64,000 nucleotides of DNA, from positions 62,001 through 126,000 of the forward strand of contig CABJAW010000008.1 of the NCBI GenBank assembly GCA_902363665.1, read 5' to 3'. Below are positions 42,080 to 50,272 of this stretch, one piece after another. The notes beneath the pieces were generated by a model. The model did no database searches, was not told the DNA's origin, and was given only the letters and a program-made list of their open reading frames with translations. The position numbers were made by a program, and so were the translations under genes. Source of the stretch: Lachnospiraceae bacterium (lineage in GTDB: Bacteria > Bacillota > Clostridia > Lachnospirales > Lachnospiraceae). The stretch's first letter is position 1, and the number at the start of each line of letters is the position of its first letter.

Positions 42080-42209
42080 TACATAAATGGGAAATTATCA
42101 CCTTGCACTCTCCTGCAAAAGTTCATGGAGTAGCAGAACGCCAACGGCGGTCTTTCCTGTAAAGCAAAAAACCGCCGTACAGAATTACTTCCATACAGCG
42201 GTAACTATC

Positions 42210-42251
42210 ATTTGTAAAGCGGGCATTCGCAATCCGCTTTGCGACCTGTCC
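42210..42251. repeat. REP-like palindrome after larE
   Basis: AAAGCGGGCATTCGCAATCC then GCTTTGCGACCTGTCC. Abuts the larE stop in the same way as the copies after truA and malQ. Confidence 0.6.
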
Positions 42252-43067
42252 TCAGATTCCCTGCAGCGTCTCATTCATACTTCCGGTGCGGTACCCGCCC
42301 AGGTCGAGTGTTACATACGTAAATCCAAGCTCTTTCAGATAATCGTATACCTTTGTCCGGCAGGATTCCTCCATGAATTTGCCGAATTCTGACGGCAGCA
42401 GCTCGATCCGCGCCATCTCTCCGTGGATGCGCACACGCACCTGATGAAATCCAAGATCAAGCAGCAGCTGTTCTGCCCGATCAACCATGCCAAGCTTTTT
42501 CTCATTGATCGTTTCCCCGTAAACGAAACGGGAAGCCAGACAGGCAAAGGACTGCTTGTCCCAGGTCGGAAGGCCGAGCTCTTTGGACAGCTCACGGATC
42601 TCAGCCTTGGTCAGCTCCGCATGGCGCAGCGGACTCTTGATGCCAAGCTCTTTGACTGCCATCAGACCAGGACGGTAATCACCGTTGTCATCCATATTTG
42701 AACCCTCTGCCACGGCTGCAATTCCGTTTTCCTCTGCGATTTTCAAGATTTTCTCAAACAGTTCGTGCTTGCAGAGGTAACAGCGGTTCTTCGGATTGCT
42801 TCGAAATCCATCGATATCAAGCTCTTCTGACTGGCAAAGTACCTGTCTGATGTGATTCTCCTCGCAGAATTTCTGCGCTTCCTTCCGCTCACGCTCCGGG
42901 AACGAGCAGGACACGGCCGTCACCGCAATTGCCCGGTCACCAAGCACGTCGTGCGCCACGCGCAGCAGAAATGTGGAATCCACGCCGCTTGAAAATGCAA
43001 CCGCAACGCTGCCAAGCGAGCGGAGATATTCTTTTAAATCGTTATATTTTTCCTGTGTTGTCTTCAT
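42252..43067 (-). CDS. larE: ATP-dependent sacrificial sulfur transferase LarE
   Basis: 271 residues. Part of the nickel-pincer nucleotide pathway that serves lactate racemase LarA and relatives: LarE adenylates the pyridinium biscarboxylate and inserts sulfur. PP-loop SSGVDS at 26-31. Cysteines at Cys96 and Cys99 (RCYLCK) and Cys176 (FACLASR). Cys176 matches the sacrificial cysteine of the lactobacillar enzyme; the additional CXXC pair matches the three-cysteine type that carries a [4Fe-4S] cluster and can be catalytic. No larA, larB or larC is nearby. AAGGGGG precedes ATG 43067. Confidence 0.9.
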   Translation of the reverse strand: MKTTQEKYNDLKEYLRSLGSVAVAFSSGVDSTFLLRVAHDVLGDRAIAVTAVSCSFPERERKEAQKFCEENHIRQVLCQSEELDIDGFRSNPKNRCYLCKHELFEKILKIAEENGIAAVAEGSNMDDNGDYRPGLMAVKELGIKSPLRHAELTKAEIRELSKELGLPTWDKQSFACLASRFVYGETINEKKLGMVDRAEQLLLDLGFHQVRVRIHGEMARIELLPSEFGKFMEESCRTKVYDYLKELGFTYVTLDLGGYRTGSMNETLQGI

Positions 43068-43383
43068 TCTGACAAATCCCCCTTGTTTTCTTTTTTCCTG
43101 TCAATATGGATAATCAAACCCGCCTCCGGCACTTTTTTTACGGGCAATCCTCTTTCTTCGAATACACCCTTTTTCACACCAAACGGTCTCACAGCTGAAT
43201 CATTGCTCCGGCTGCTTATTATATATAATTCCCAGTATTTTTCTAGGTCTTTCGTCAAATAATAACCTGCCTGCTCTGCTCAAGTCAAGCGTACCCGATA
43301 TCGGTTTTTCTGATAGCAAAGTAATCGTTATTATCTTTCGTATTTTTCTTTGCAAAATGTTCCTGATCTTTCTATAATAAATA

Positions 43384-43463
43384 TGCATTCAGACTACACA
43401 AAACGATCCACTGCTCATTGCTTTGCGCAACCACGCAGGGGACTTGCCTGTCTCGGGTCAAAT
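43384..43463. repeat. CTGCTCATTGC hairpin module
   Basis: ACTGCTCATTGC, TTTGC, GCAACCACGCAGGGGACTTG, then CCTGTCTCGGGTCAAA. Same order as in the composite at 19485. The rest of 43068-43644 holds no gene I can support. Confidence 0.6.
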
Positions 43464-43644
43464 GTACTCTCGGAATCTTTTTGTGCTTGATTTTGTGAGA
43501 AGATTTTTTGTCAGTTGTGCCCAAATTTCTGAGGCGTACACGGTGTGTACGTTGATGAAATTTGTGTGCAGCTGGCAGAAAATCGGCCACAAAAGCAAGT
43601 GCAGGAAAGACTCCGAGAGTACATTAAAAAAAGGAGGACGCACC

Positions 43645-44271
43645 ATGAAACGAACCAACAACTACCTGATCATGCGCGATCAGGCGAAATCTTATTTTCT
43701 GACTTTTGACCAGCAGATGCTCGCCGAACGCTGGAATCTTCCCATGGACGGCCAGACCCTGTACGTTTCCTTTTTTGAACAGCCTTACCGCATCGACCGC
43801 AAAAGCGGCAGTGTTTTCCGGCTGGAAACAGGAGAGGAGGCCGGTTTTGAGGAGGTACTCTCCATCTTTGATCTGCTTTGCTATCCAAAAAGCCGGCCGC
43901 AGGTCAAGCCGGAATTTGCCCCGGTCAACAGCCTCGACGGAAAACCGGCCGGTGCAGGCGTCTCCACTGCCGGTACGTTCGACAGCTACGCCGCAGCGTT
44001 TGGAAAGGATTCGGACGCGTTCTGCCGCACCTGCGAAGCGCTGCACGGAATACGCGTGCCAATCGGTGATATCGGTTATGAATTTACCGTTTTTGCGGAT
44101 TTAAAAATGCGGCTGAAATTCTATGAAGCAGATGAAGAATTTCCGCCGCAGCTTACGGTGCTGTTTCATGCAAACGCGCTCTCCTATGCACGGTATGAAA
44201 CGATTTTTTATATTATGAATTTTCAGATGGATCAGATTGTGGAGGAGATGAAACGAGACAAAAACTTCTGA
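43645..44271 (+). CDS. DUF3786-domain protein of unknown function
   Basis: 208 residues from ATG 43645, chosen because AAAGGAGGAC lies nine bases upstream; the earlier reading to 43423 is low quality. The sequence resembles DUF3786: YFLTFDQQMLAERWNLPMDGQ, FEQPYRIDRKSGSVFR, LSIFDLLCYPKSRPQ and the C-terminal LKFYEADEEFPPQLTVLFHANALSYARYETIFYI. No signal peptide or membrane helix. Related domains occur near corrinoid and iron-sulfur enzymes in anaerobes, but nothing here supports a definite role. It is monocistronic and ends 33 bp before a MITE. Confidence 0.7.
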   Translation: MKRTNNYLIMRDQAKSYFLTFDQQMLAERWNLPMDGQTLYVSFFEQPYRIDRKSGSVFRLETGEEAGFEEVLSIFDLLCYPKSRPQVKPEFAPVNSLDGKPAGAGVSTAGTFDSYAAAFGKDSDAFCRTCEALHGIRVPIGDIGYEFTVFADLKMRLKFYEADEEFPPQLTVLFHANALSYARYETIFYIMNFQMDQIVEEMKRDKNF

Positions 44272-44303
44272 GACTTTACCTCATTCCATCACCATAAAAA
44301 TTT

Positions 44304-44447
44304 GTAACTGTTCAGAGCCAAGCAGATTTTCATGCAAAAGTGTGAATCATGCTTGCATGAATGAACACTTTTACATGGAAATCTATTTGGCGGATACGCC
44401 ACACCGACGAAATGCGCAGCATTTTGGAGGCGGTTCTGAACAGTTAC
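44304..44447. mobile_element. IS66-like MITE, copy 2 (144 bp, divergent centre)
   Basis: GTAACTGTTCAGAGCCA to GGTTCTGAACAGTTAC. Flanked by AAAAATTT on both sides (44296-44303 and 44448-44455). The central hairpin has different sequence from the other copies (AAAAGTGT/ACACTTTT in place of AAAACAGGC/GCCTGTTTT) but still pairs. Confidence 0.85.
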
Positions 44448-44498
44448 AAAAATTTTCCAGAACTCAGCCGCCAACAAATTTCAGCCTGTACTTTTCCA

Positions 44499-45182
44499 CT
44501 ACTTTACCCCCGTCAGATACGGCTTTAAATTCTGCATCACTACGCGGTATCCGTTCGCATACATATGGATTCCCTCGACCGTGAACTCTGCCCTCAGCAT
44601 GCCGCGTGCATCCGTCAGCCCATCGTTTACATCAATGTACTCATAGCCCATTTTTTCCGCAAGCTTTCGAACCGCCTCGTTTGCGACCGGAAGATTGCGG
44701 TTGTTGCGGTTGCCAAACATCGCCCGCGGATCGCCGCCTGCCGGAATTTTGTCCGTCTCATTCACCGGATAATAGGCCATCATCCGCACACGGGTCTGCG
44801 GCAGCCGCGTTTTGATCTGTGTCAGGATATTTTCGTAATTCGTCAGTGTCTTCTGAAGATTTTTCTCGAAAGTACTTTCCGGATTGGCAATGTCATTTGT
44901 TCCTATATTAATATAGATTTCAGACGGCTCCGTCCCGAAGATCTGCTCATCCATGAACTGCAGCATATCGTCCGTCGTAAATCCGCTGACGCCGCGGTTG
45001 TAAATCACCGCGTCAATTCCGGCATCCTCCAAAAGCTCCGCGACCGGGAACTGCTCCATCAGAGAAGATCCTGTAAAAAGGATTTGCCCCTTTTTTGCGA
45101 TCGTGTTTAAGATTCGATATTTATCGATCTTTTCCATCTGTTCCTCGCGTCCGATTTTTTTTCGTAATTCTTCTTCGTTCAT
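44499..45182 (-). CDS. SGNH/GDSL hydrolase
   Basis: 227 residues, cytosolic by absence of a signal peptide. Block I serine in ILFTGSSLMEQF, block II glycine in NRGVSGFT, block III asparagine in INIGTNDIA and block V histidine in VEGIHMYANGY give a complete SGNH set. Similar proteins act as esterases or acetyl-hydrolases on sugars and lipids; the platelet-activating-factor acetylhydrolase-like group is closest by motif. GAGGAG precedes ATG 45182. The stop of the PTS gene lies on its other side; the PTS gene is upstream by 64 bp on the same strand, so it may deacetylate an imported sugar. That link is inference. Confidence 0.88.
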   Translation of the reverse strand: MNEEELRKKIGREEQMEKIDKYRILNTIAKKGQILFTGSSLMEQFPVAELLEDAGIDAVIYNRGVSGFTTDDMLQFMDEQIFGTEPSEIYINIGTNDIANPESTFEKNLQKTLTNYENILTQIKTRLPQTRVRMMAYYPVNETDKIPAGGDPRAMFGNRNNRNLPVANEAVRKLAEKMGYEYIDVNDGLTDARGMLRAEFTVEGIHMYANGYRVVMQNLKPYLTGVK

Positions 45183-45246
45183 CGCTTTGTCTCCTCATAT
45201 CATATCTTTTATTTCGTATTAATACAATACTGTTTCATCCATCATC

Positions 45247-47274
45247 TCAGTATGGAATATCGTTCTTTCCTGCCATGAGCACACAGTCCTCATTCTCAAC
45301 CATTCCGAATCGCTCCGTCCGTACCTCCCCGTAATCTGCCGCGTTCGCCAGCACCATGACCGTCACCGGGGAAAATCCGGCATTCCGAATTTTCTCAATA
45401 TTAAAACGCAGCAGTGGCTGACCTGTTTTCACCGGATCGCCCTGCTTTACAAAGACTTCAAATCCGTCACCGTTCATTTTTACTGTATCAATGCCAACAT
45501 GGATCAGGACGGAAGCGCCATCCGCTCCTGTAATGCCGACCGCGTGGCTTCCCATCACAAGAGAGATTTCTCCGTCGCACGGCGCCATGATCTCACTGCC
45601 GATCGGCTCAATGCCGATGCCTGGGCCGAGAATGCCGCCCGCAAATGTTTCATCCGGGACTTCGGCAAGAGGGATCGCATAGCCTTTCAGAGGTGAATAT
45701 AATCGCAGCTGCGAATCCTGTGCTGCGTTTTTCTTATCAGCGTTTTCCACCGCACTTTTTTCTATGCTTCTGCTTCCGGCTGCTTCTGAAGCGATCTTGT
45801 CTTCTGAATTTTCTTCACCGGTTGTTTCCGCTCTCTCATTTTCGGTCTCTCTTTCACTGTCCGTTTCCGCATCTCTTTCCTGCGGTACTTCCTTCCACGT
45901 CACCCATGTCGCTGCGAACGTCACTACAAACGTCACCGCGAGCATCAGCGCATACTGCCACGTACAGTCCAGAGTGATCAGAAAGCCCGGCAGACCGCTC
46001 ACGCCATAAGAGGTCGCGCCAATATGAAGCAATGCACCAAGCAGCGCACCGACTGCACCGCCTGCCATCGCACAGATAAACGGGCGCAGCAGGCGCAGGT
46101 TGATACCAAAAATCGCCGGCTCCGTGATACCAAGCATTGCGGAAAATGCCGACGCGATTGCCGCAGACTTCATTTTTGCGTTTTTTGTCTTCAGACCTAC
46201 TGCCAGGCAGGCTGCACCCTGCGCAAAATTTGCAGCCGATGCGATCGGCATCCAGGTATTCGTACCGTTATGGCCAGCCAGCATTCCGGCCTCAATCACA
46301 TTGTACATGTGATGGACACCACAGACAACGGTCAGCGGATAAATCGCGCCCATAATCATCGAACCGACACCGTACCCAACCGTAATCAGCCACTGTGCAA
46401 ACTCCAGCATATACGACTCTGCCGATGCAAACACCGGGCCGATCACGCCGAGTGCCAGAAACGCCGTCGGCAGTATCGTACAAAGCGGTGTGATAAACAA
46501 GTCCGCCGACTCCGGCACATGGCGGTGCAATGTTTTTTCGATCCGGCTCATCAGCCAGATCACGATCAGAATCGGAATCACATGACTCTGATAGCCGACC
46601 TGGCGAATCGTAAGTCCGAGCACATGCCACTGCGGAATCTGCGACGCATCCATCTCTGCCGCCGTCCACGCATTCAGCAGATCCGGATGTACCATAATCA
46701 GTCCAATCACTGCCGCCATAAAACGATTACCGCCAAAAATGGTGGCTGCCGAGATTGCGATCAGCACCGGAAGAAACTGAAATGCTGTATTTGCAAACAG
46801 ATCCAGAATCGCATACCAGTCTCTTGCCGCAAATCCCGGACTGAGCTTCGCCAGCAGCTCCATGATTCCGGAAATCAGCCCGGCGGAAACAATCGCGGGA
46901 AGCAGCGGCACAAACACTTCTCCGATCGCCTGAAGTACCCGGCTGACAGAGAGCGGCTGTTTTTCCCGTCCGACCCGCTTGACCTCCTCCTGTCCGGAAT
47001 CATCCATTCCGCTGACCTTCAAAAACTCGTCAAATACTTTATTTACGGCACCCGGACCAATGATAATCTGAAGCTGTCCGCCGCTTACGAACACACCTTT
47101 TACTCCTTCGATCCGTTCCAGTGCCCTTCTGTCTGCCCGCGTATCGTCCACCGTCACAAGGCGCAGACGCGTTGCGCAGTGCGTTACACGCCTGAGATTT
47201 TCCCTTCCCCCGACTTTCTGAAAAATCTCCTGCGCACAGGCAGCATAATCAAAATTTTCTTTTTGCTTTTTCAC
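45247..47274 (-). CDS. PTS permease EIIBCA, sucrose-type (glucose superfamily)
   Basis: 675 residues; imports and phosphorylates a sugar. EIIB domain with phospho-Cys33 in THCATRLR; EIIC about residues 105-455 with HPDLLNAWTAAEM, GYQSHVIPILIVIWLMSRIE and MYNVIEAGMLAGHNGTNTWMP, the last resembling sucrose and trehalose IIC proteins; a linker about 465-515 rich in Glu and Ala; EIIA (glucose type) with phospho-His592 in IHVGIDTVKMNGDGF. Having its own EIIA is common in ScrA and BglP proteins. Start is GTG 47274. No phospho-sucrose hydrolase is adjacent, so substrate is tentative. Upstream is a HAD phosphatase gene. Confidence 0.85.
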   Translation of the reverse strand: MKKQKENFDYAACAQEIFQKVGGRENLRRVTHCATRLRLVTVDDTRADRRALERIEGVKGVFVSGGQLQIIIGPGAVNKVFDEFLKVSGMDDSGQEEVKRVGREKQPLSVSRVLQAIGEVFVPLLPAIVSAGLISGIMELLAKLSPGFAARDWYAILDLFANTAFQFLPVLIAISAATIFGGNRFMAAVIGLIMVHPDLLNAWTAAEMDASQIPQWHVLGLTIRQVGYQSHVIPILIVIWLMSRIEKTLHRHVPESADLFITPLCTILPTAFLALGVIGPVFASAESYMLEFAQWLITVGYGVGSMIMGAIYPLTVVCGVHHMYNVIEAGMLAGHNGTNTWMPIASAANFAQGAACLAVGLKTKNAKMKSAAIASAFSAMLGITEPAIFGINLRLLRPFICAMAGGAVGALLGALLHIGATSYGVSGLPGFLITLDCTWQYALMLAVTFVVTFAATWVTWKEVPQERDAETDSERETENERAETTGEENSEDKIASEAAGSRSIEKSAVENADKKNAAQDSQLRLYSPLKGYAIPLAEVPDETFAGGILGPGIGIEPIGSEIMAPCDGEISLVMGSHAVGITGADGASVLIHVGIDTVKMNGDGFEVFVKQGDPVKTGQPLLRFNIEKIRNAGFSPVTVMVLANAADYGEVRTERFGMVENEDCVLMAGKNDIPY

Positions 47275-47366
47275 CCTCTGTAATTCCTCTCATCCTGTAC
47301 ATTGCCTGACTTACTTACGTAAAATCCCCATTTTACAAGCTTCTTTTCTGATCCGTCCGTCACTGA

Positions 47367-48212
47367 TCAGGCCATTTTTCCGATCAGGCCGTACTTTTCA
47401 AACGCGCGGTAAATTCCGTCATCCTCTACCGATGGACATACATCATCTGCCAGCTTTTTCAGCTCCTTGTATCCGTTTTCCATGCAGATGCCAATCCCGG
47501 ACGCTTCAATCATCTCCACATCGTTCATGCTGTCGCCAAACGCAATACTGTCCTTTGTCGAAAGTGAAAGTGCTTCGCAGACCGCACGCACTCCGCTTCC
47601 TTTATCAAATTCCGGCCCGTGCAGCTCGCCGTTAATGTAGCCGTAGGAATCCGCTCCCTGTACACAGAATTTCACGCGATCTCCAAGCACGCGCACCGGC
47701 TCTTCCAGCTGCTCCTTTCGCATCGAGAGAATCACGATCTTGTAGATCGGGTCGGTTCCGTTGTATTCGCTCATCGGATGAATGCTCAGCTCCCGCTCCA
47801 TCTGCCGACGCCAGCGCAGCATCTCGCTGTTTGCACCTTCTCCGGCATGCTCCTCCAGAAATGTATCGAATCCCATGTCTTTATAGGAACCGCTCGTGCA
47901 CTCGATCGTACAGTACACGCCATTTTTTCGCAGAACCGCAAGCGCTTCCTTTGCAAGCTCCATCTCCAACGGGCAGTCATAAATTACTCTTTCCCCGATG
48001 CGGATATCACCGCCCGCACTGGCGATCACACCGTCAAATCCATATTTTAAAAGCTGCTCGAGCATCGCATAGCTGCGCCCGCTGCACAAAAACACATAAT
48101 GGCCATTTGCACGCGCTTTCTGAATTGCTTCTACCGCTGAAGCCGGCGGCTCATTACAGCCCGGTTCCGTCAGCGTACCATCAATATCAAGAAATATTAT
48201 TTTTTTTCGCAT
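47367..48212 (-). CDS. Cof-type HAD-superfamily phosphatase
   Basis: 281 residues. Motif I DIDGTLTEPG with the nucleophilic aspartate, motif II in LCSGRS, and the C-terminal SLSTKDSIAFGDSMNDVEMIEA with the lysine and acidic residues of motifs III/IV; a C2B cap lies between. Such enzymes remove phosphate from sugar phosphates, FMN or pyridoxal phosphate. AAAGGAG precedes ATG 48212. It is upstream of the PTS gene by 92 bp on the same strand, which would fit sugar-phosphate dephosphorylation. Confidence 0.9.
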   Translation of the reverse strand: MRKKIIFLDIDGTLTEPGCNEPPASAVEAIQKARANGHYVFLCSGRSYAMLEQLLKYGFDGVIASAGGDIRIGERVIYDCPLEMELAKEALAVLRKNGVYCTIECTSGSYKDMGFDTFLEEHAGEGANSEMLRWRRQMERELSIHPMSEYNGTDPIYKIVILSMRKEQLEEPVRVLGDRVKFCVQGADSYGYINGELHGPEFDKGSGVRAVCEALSLSTKDSIAFGDSMNDVEMIEASGIGICMENGYKELKKLADDVCPSVEDDGIYRAFEKYGLIGKMA

Positions 48213-48475
48213 TACTTTACTCCTTTAAGCCAAACCTGCGCATCAGAATTCATCTTCTCCTGCAGGCTCTGAATCTCTTTTATTGTTTGTCTTGCATCCG
48301 CACTTTCTCCAGAACCTGATCTCCTGTTGCTTCTTTTTGTCCTCATGCTCTACCAAATCCCGGACAAATTCCATTGTAGCTCACTTTCCAGGCAGACGCA
48401 ACTGAGTTTTACAGACAACGCTCATTGACTTTTTTTGCATATCATGCTACTGTAGCTCTCGTTACCTTATCAAAA

Positions 48476-48600
48476 TCAAAGGATATTTACAATCCGCTCC
48501 ACTTCTTGTGGAAAGAATCATAAGGAATCTCCCCGCAAGCAAGCTCCACTCACTGCTTATCGCTCCTTACAGCCTTACAGGAGACACTGACTCATTTAAT
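48476..48600. repeat. Degenerate composite repeat upstream of MITE copy 3
   Basis: CAAAGGATATTTACAATCCGC (REP-like) then CACTGCTTATCGCTCC with TTACAGGAGACACTGACTCA: eroded versions of both modules of the composite at 19485. The 48213-48475 stretch shows nothing recognisable. Confidence 0.5.
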
Positions 48601-48610
48601 AATTATTTGG

Positions 48611-48752
48611 GTAACTGTTCAGAGCCAGGCAAAATTTCATAAAACAGGCGGAAAATACTTGCATTTTTAAGCCTGTTTTTGAAATTTTATTTGGCGGATA
48701 CGCCACACCGACGAAATGCGTAGCATTTTGGAGGTTGGCTCTAAACAGTTAC
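48611..48752. mobile_element. IS66-like MITE, copy 3 (142 bp)
   Basis: GTAACTGTTCAGAGCCA to TGGCTCTAAACAGTTAC, flanked by TTATTTGG on both sides (48603-48610 and 48753-48760). Nearly identical to copy 4. The right-hand target duplication runs into the GGGAG ribosome site of the MATE gene, whose ATG is 18 bases beyond the element. Confidence 0.88.
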
Positions 48753-48770
48753 TTATTTGGGAGTTTTATC

Positions 48771-50102
48771 ATGAATTCAATTATCACGAAATCTGCGGCA
48801 CCATCCTCTGTCTCAAAAAGACTGCGCAGCTACATCCTGCAGAATATTCTGGCGATGCTCGGCACCTCCTGCTATATTCTCGCGGATACCTTTTTTATTT
48901 CCGCTGCGGAAGGGTCAGACGGAATCACCGCCTTAAACCTGGTACTTCCTCTCTACAGCCTGATTTTTGCGATCGGATCCATGATCGGCACAGGAAGTGC
49001 GACCCGATATGCCATTGCAAAAGCCTCCGGCAGCAAAACGTACGATGTATATTTTTCAAACGCCATCTTTTTTGCAGTCGCAGCAAGTATCATTTTTATC
49101 CTCGGCGGTGTGTTCTGTCCGGAAACGATCATTCGAATCATGGGTGCCGATGACCAGATCGCAGCGGTCGGCACGTCCTACACCCGAATTTTTCTGGTAT
49201 TCGCACCGTGCTTCATGCTGAATTACGTCTTTACATCCTTTGTCCGCAATGATGCCGATCCGACGCTCGCGATGGCCGCAACTCTGACCAGCAGCTTTTC
49301 CAATATTTTTCTGGATTATCTGTTTATGTTTCCGCTTCGGATGGGCATGTCAGGCGCGGCACTTGCCACCGGACTTTCTCCGGTCATCAGTATTTCCATC
49401 TGCGCGGCACACTTTTTTACGAAGAAAAACACCCTGCGCTTTATACCGACACGCCCGTCTGGCCGCAGGCTGTTTCGTTCGTGCCAGCTTGGGATCTCGG
49501 CATTCATCGGAGAGATGTCTTCCGGTATTACAACCACGGTATTTAATTTCCTGCTGCTTGAGCTTGGCGGAAATACGGCAGTCGCAGCTTACGGCGTTGT
49601 AGCAAATTTTGCACTCGTCGGCACTGCCGTTTTCAACGGAATTGGTCAGGGCATCCAGCCGCTCGCCAGTGAAGTGTACGGAAAGAGCAACCAGGAAGAA
49701 AAGCAGCTGATTATCCGCAGCGGTACCCTTTATACCGCCGCTGCTGCCCTGTTTGTCACCGGCGCCGTGCTGTTTTTTGCAAATTCTTGCGTTGCACTTT
49801 TTAACAGTGAACATTCTGTCGAAATGGCTGCCTATGCGGTACCCGGCATCCGCCTTTATTTTCTCGGCTTTCTTTTTGCCGGATTCAACATCGTTGGCAC
49901 CGGTTATTTAAGCGCCACTGCTCATGCAAAACCGGCATTTGCAATCGCGATCCTGCGAGGCGTTGCTGCCATCACCGCATTTGCTTTTCTGCTCTCCAGA
50001 CTGCTTGGAATCGACGGAATCTGGCTTGCATTTCCGGCGGCAGAGCTGTGCTGCCTTGTGCTGACGGTCATGTTTTTGCGGCGGGATTACCAGATAAACT
50101 GA
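48771..50102 (+). CDS. MATE-family multidrug/cation exporter
   Basis: 443 residues with twelve predicted membrane helices; exports cationic or other small molecules using a sodium or proton gradient. Started at ATG 48771 (MNSIITKSAAPSSVSKRL) with GGGAG upstream. LQNILAMLGTSCYILADTFFIS, GTGSATRYAIAKASG, NYVFTSFVRNDADPTLAM and the second-half repeat GIGQGIQPLASEVYGKSN fit the DinF/NorM-like MATE family. A MITE insertion has replaced the DNA directly upstream of its ribosome site, so its leader and perhaps its promoter derive from the element. A terminator follows at 50140. Confidence 0.92.
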   Translation: MNSIITKSAAPSSVSKRLRSYILQNILAMLGTSCYILADTFFISAAEGSDGITALNLVLPLYSLIFAIGSMIGTGSATRYAIAKASGSKTYDVYFSNAIFFAVAASIIFILGGVFCPETIIRIMGADDQIAAVGTSYTRIFLVFAPCFMLNYVFTSFVRNDADPTLAMAATLTSSFSNIFLDYLFMFPLRMGMSGAALATGLSPVISISICAAHFFTKKNTLRFIPTRPSGRRLFRSCQLGISAFIGEMSSGITTTVFNFLLLELGGNTAVAAYGVVANFALVGTAVFNGIGQGIQPLASEVYGKSNQEEKQLIIRSGTLYTAAAALFVTGAVLFFANSCVALFNSEHSVEMAAYAVPGIRLYFLGFLFAGFNIVGTGYLSATAHAKPAFAIAILRGVAAITAFAFLLSRLLGIDGIWLAFPAAELCCLVLTVMFLRRDYQIN

Positions 50103-50139
50103 CTGAAGCAGGGGACCTGCTTGACTCGGTTAAAACATA

Positions 50140-50197
50140 AAAAGTTCCGGAAAATGTACTTCCCGACAGGATGTTATTTTCCGGAACTTCTTTTTTA
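50140..50197 (+). terminator. Terminator of the MATE gene
   Basis: AAAGTTCCGGAAAAT and ATTTTCCGGAACTT pair around a 20-base loop, then CTTTTTT. A GGGGACCTGCTTGACTCGG repeat word lies between the stop codon and the hairpin. Confidence 0.85.
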
Positions 50198-50272
50198 CTG
50201 AGATCTTTTTTACTGAGATCGGTTTTACTTACACCGTTTTACTTACACAGTTTTACCTACACCGTTTTTCCT
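50198..50272. repeat. Short tandem repeats across the epimerase stop codon
   Basis: On the minus strand a 14-base unit (GTAAAACGGTGTAA) recurs two to three times beginning in the last codons of the epimerase gene, followed by two 15-base GATCTCAGTAAAAAA units. Each unit carries a stop triplet. Confidence 0.7.

Noticed and set aside
43064..43258. 64-codon frame overlapping the larE start by four bases
   Set aside because: The overlap looks like translational coupling, but the product resembles nothing known, its own ribosome site is weak and it crosses the probable larE leader.
48735..48770. Upstream extension of the MATE protein (MALNSYLFGSFI)
   Set aside because: These codons lie in the MITE end and its target duplication; the GGGAG site supports the ATG at 48771.
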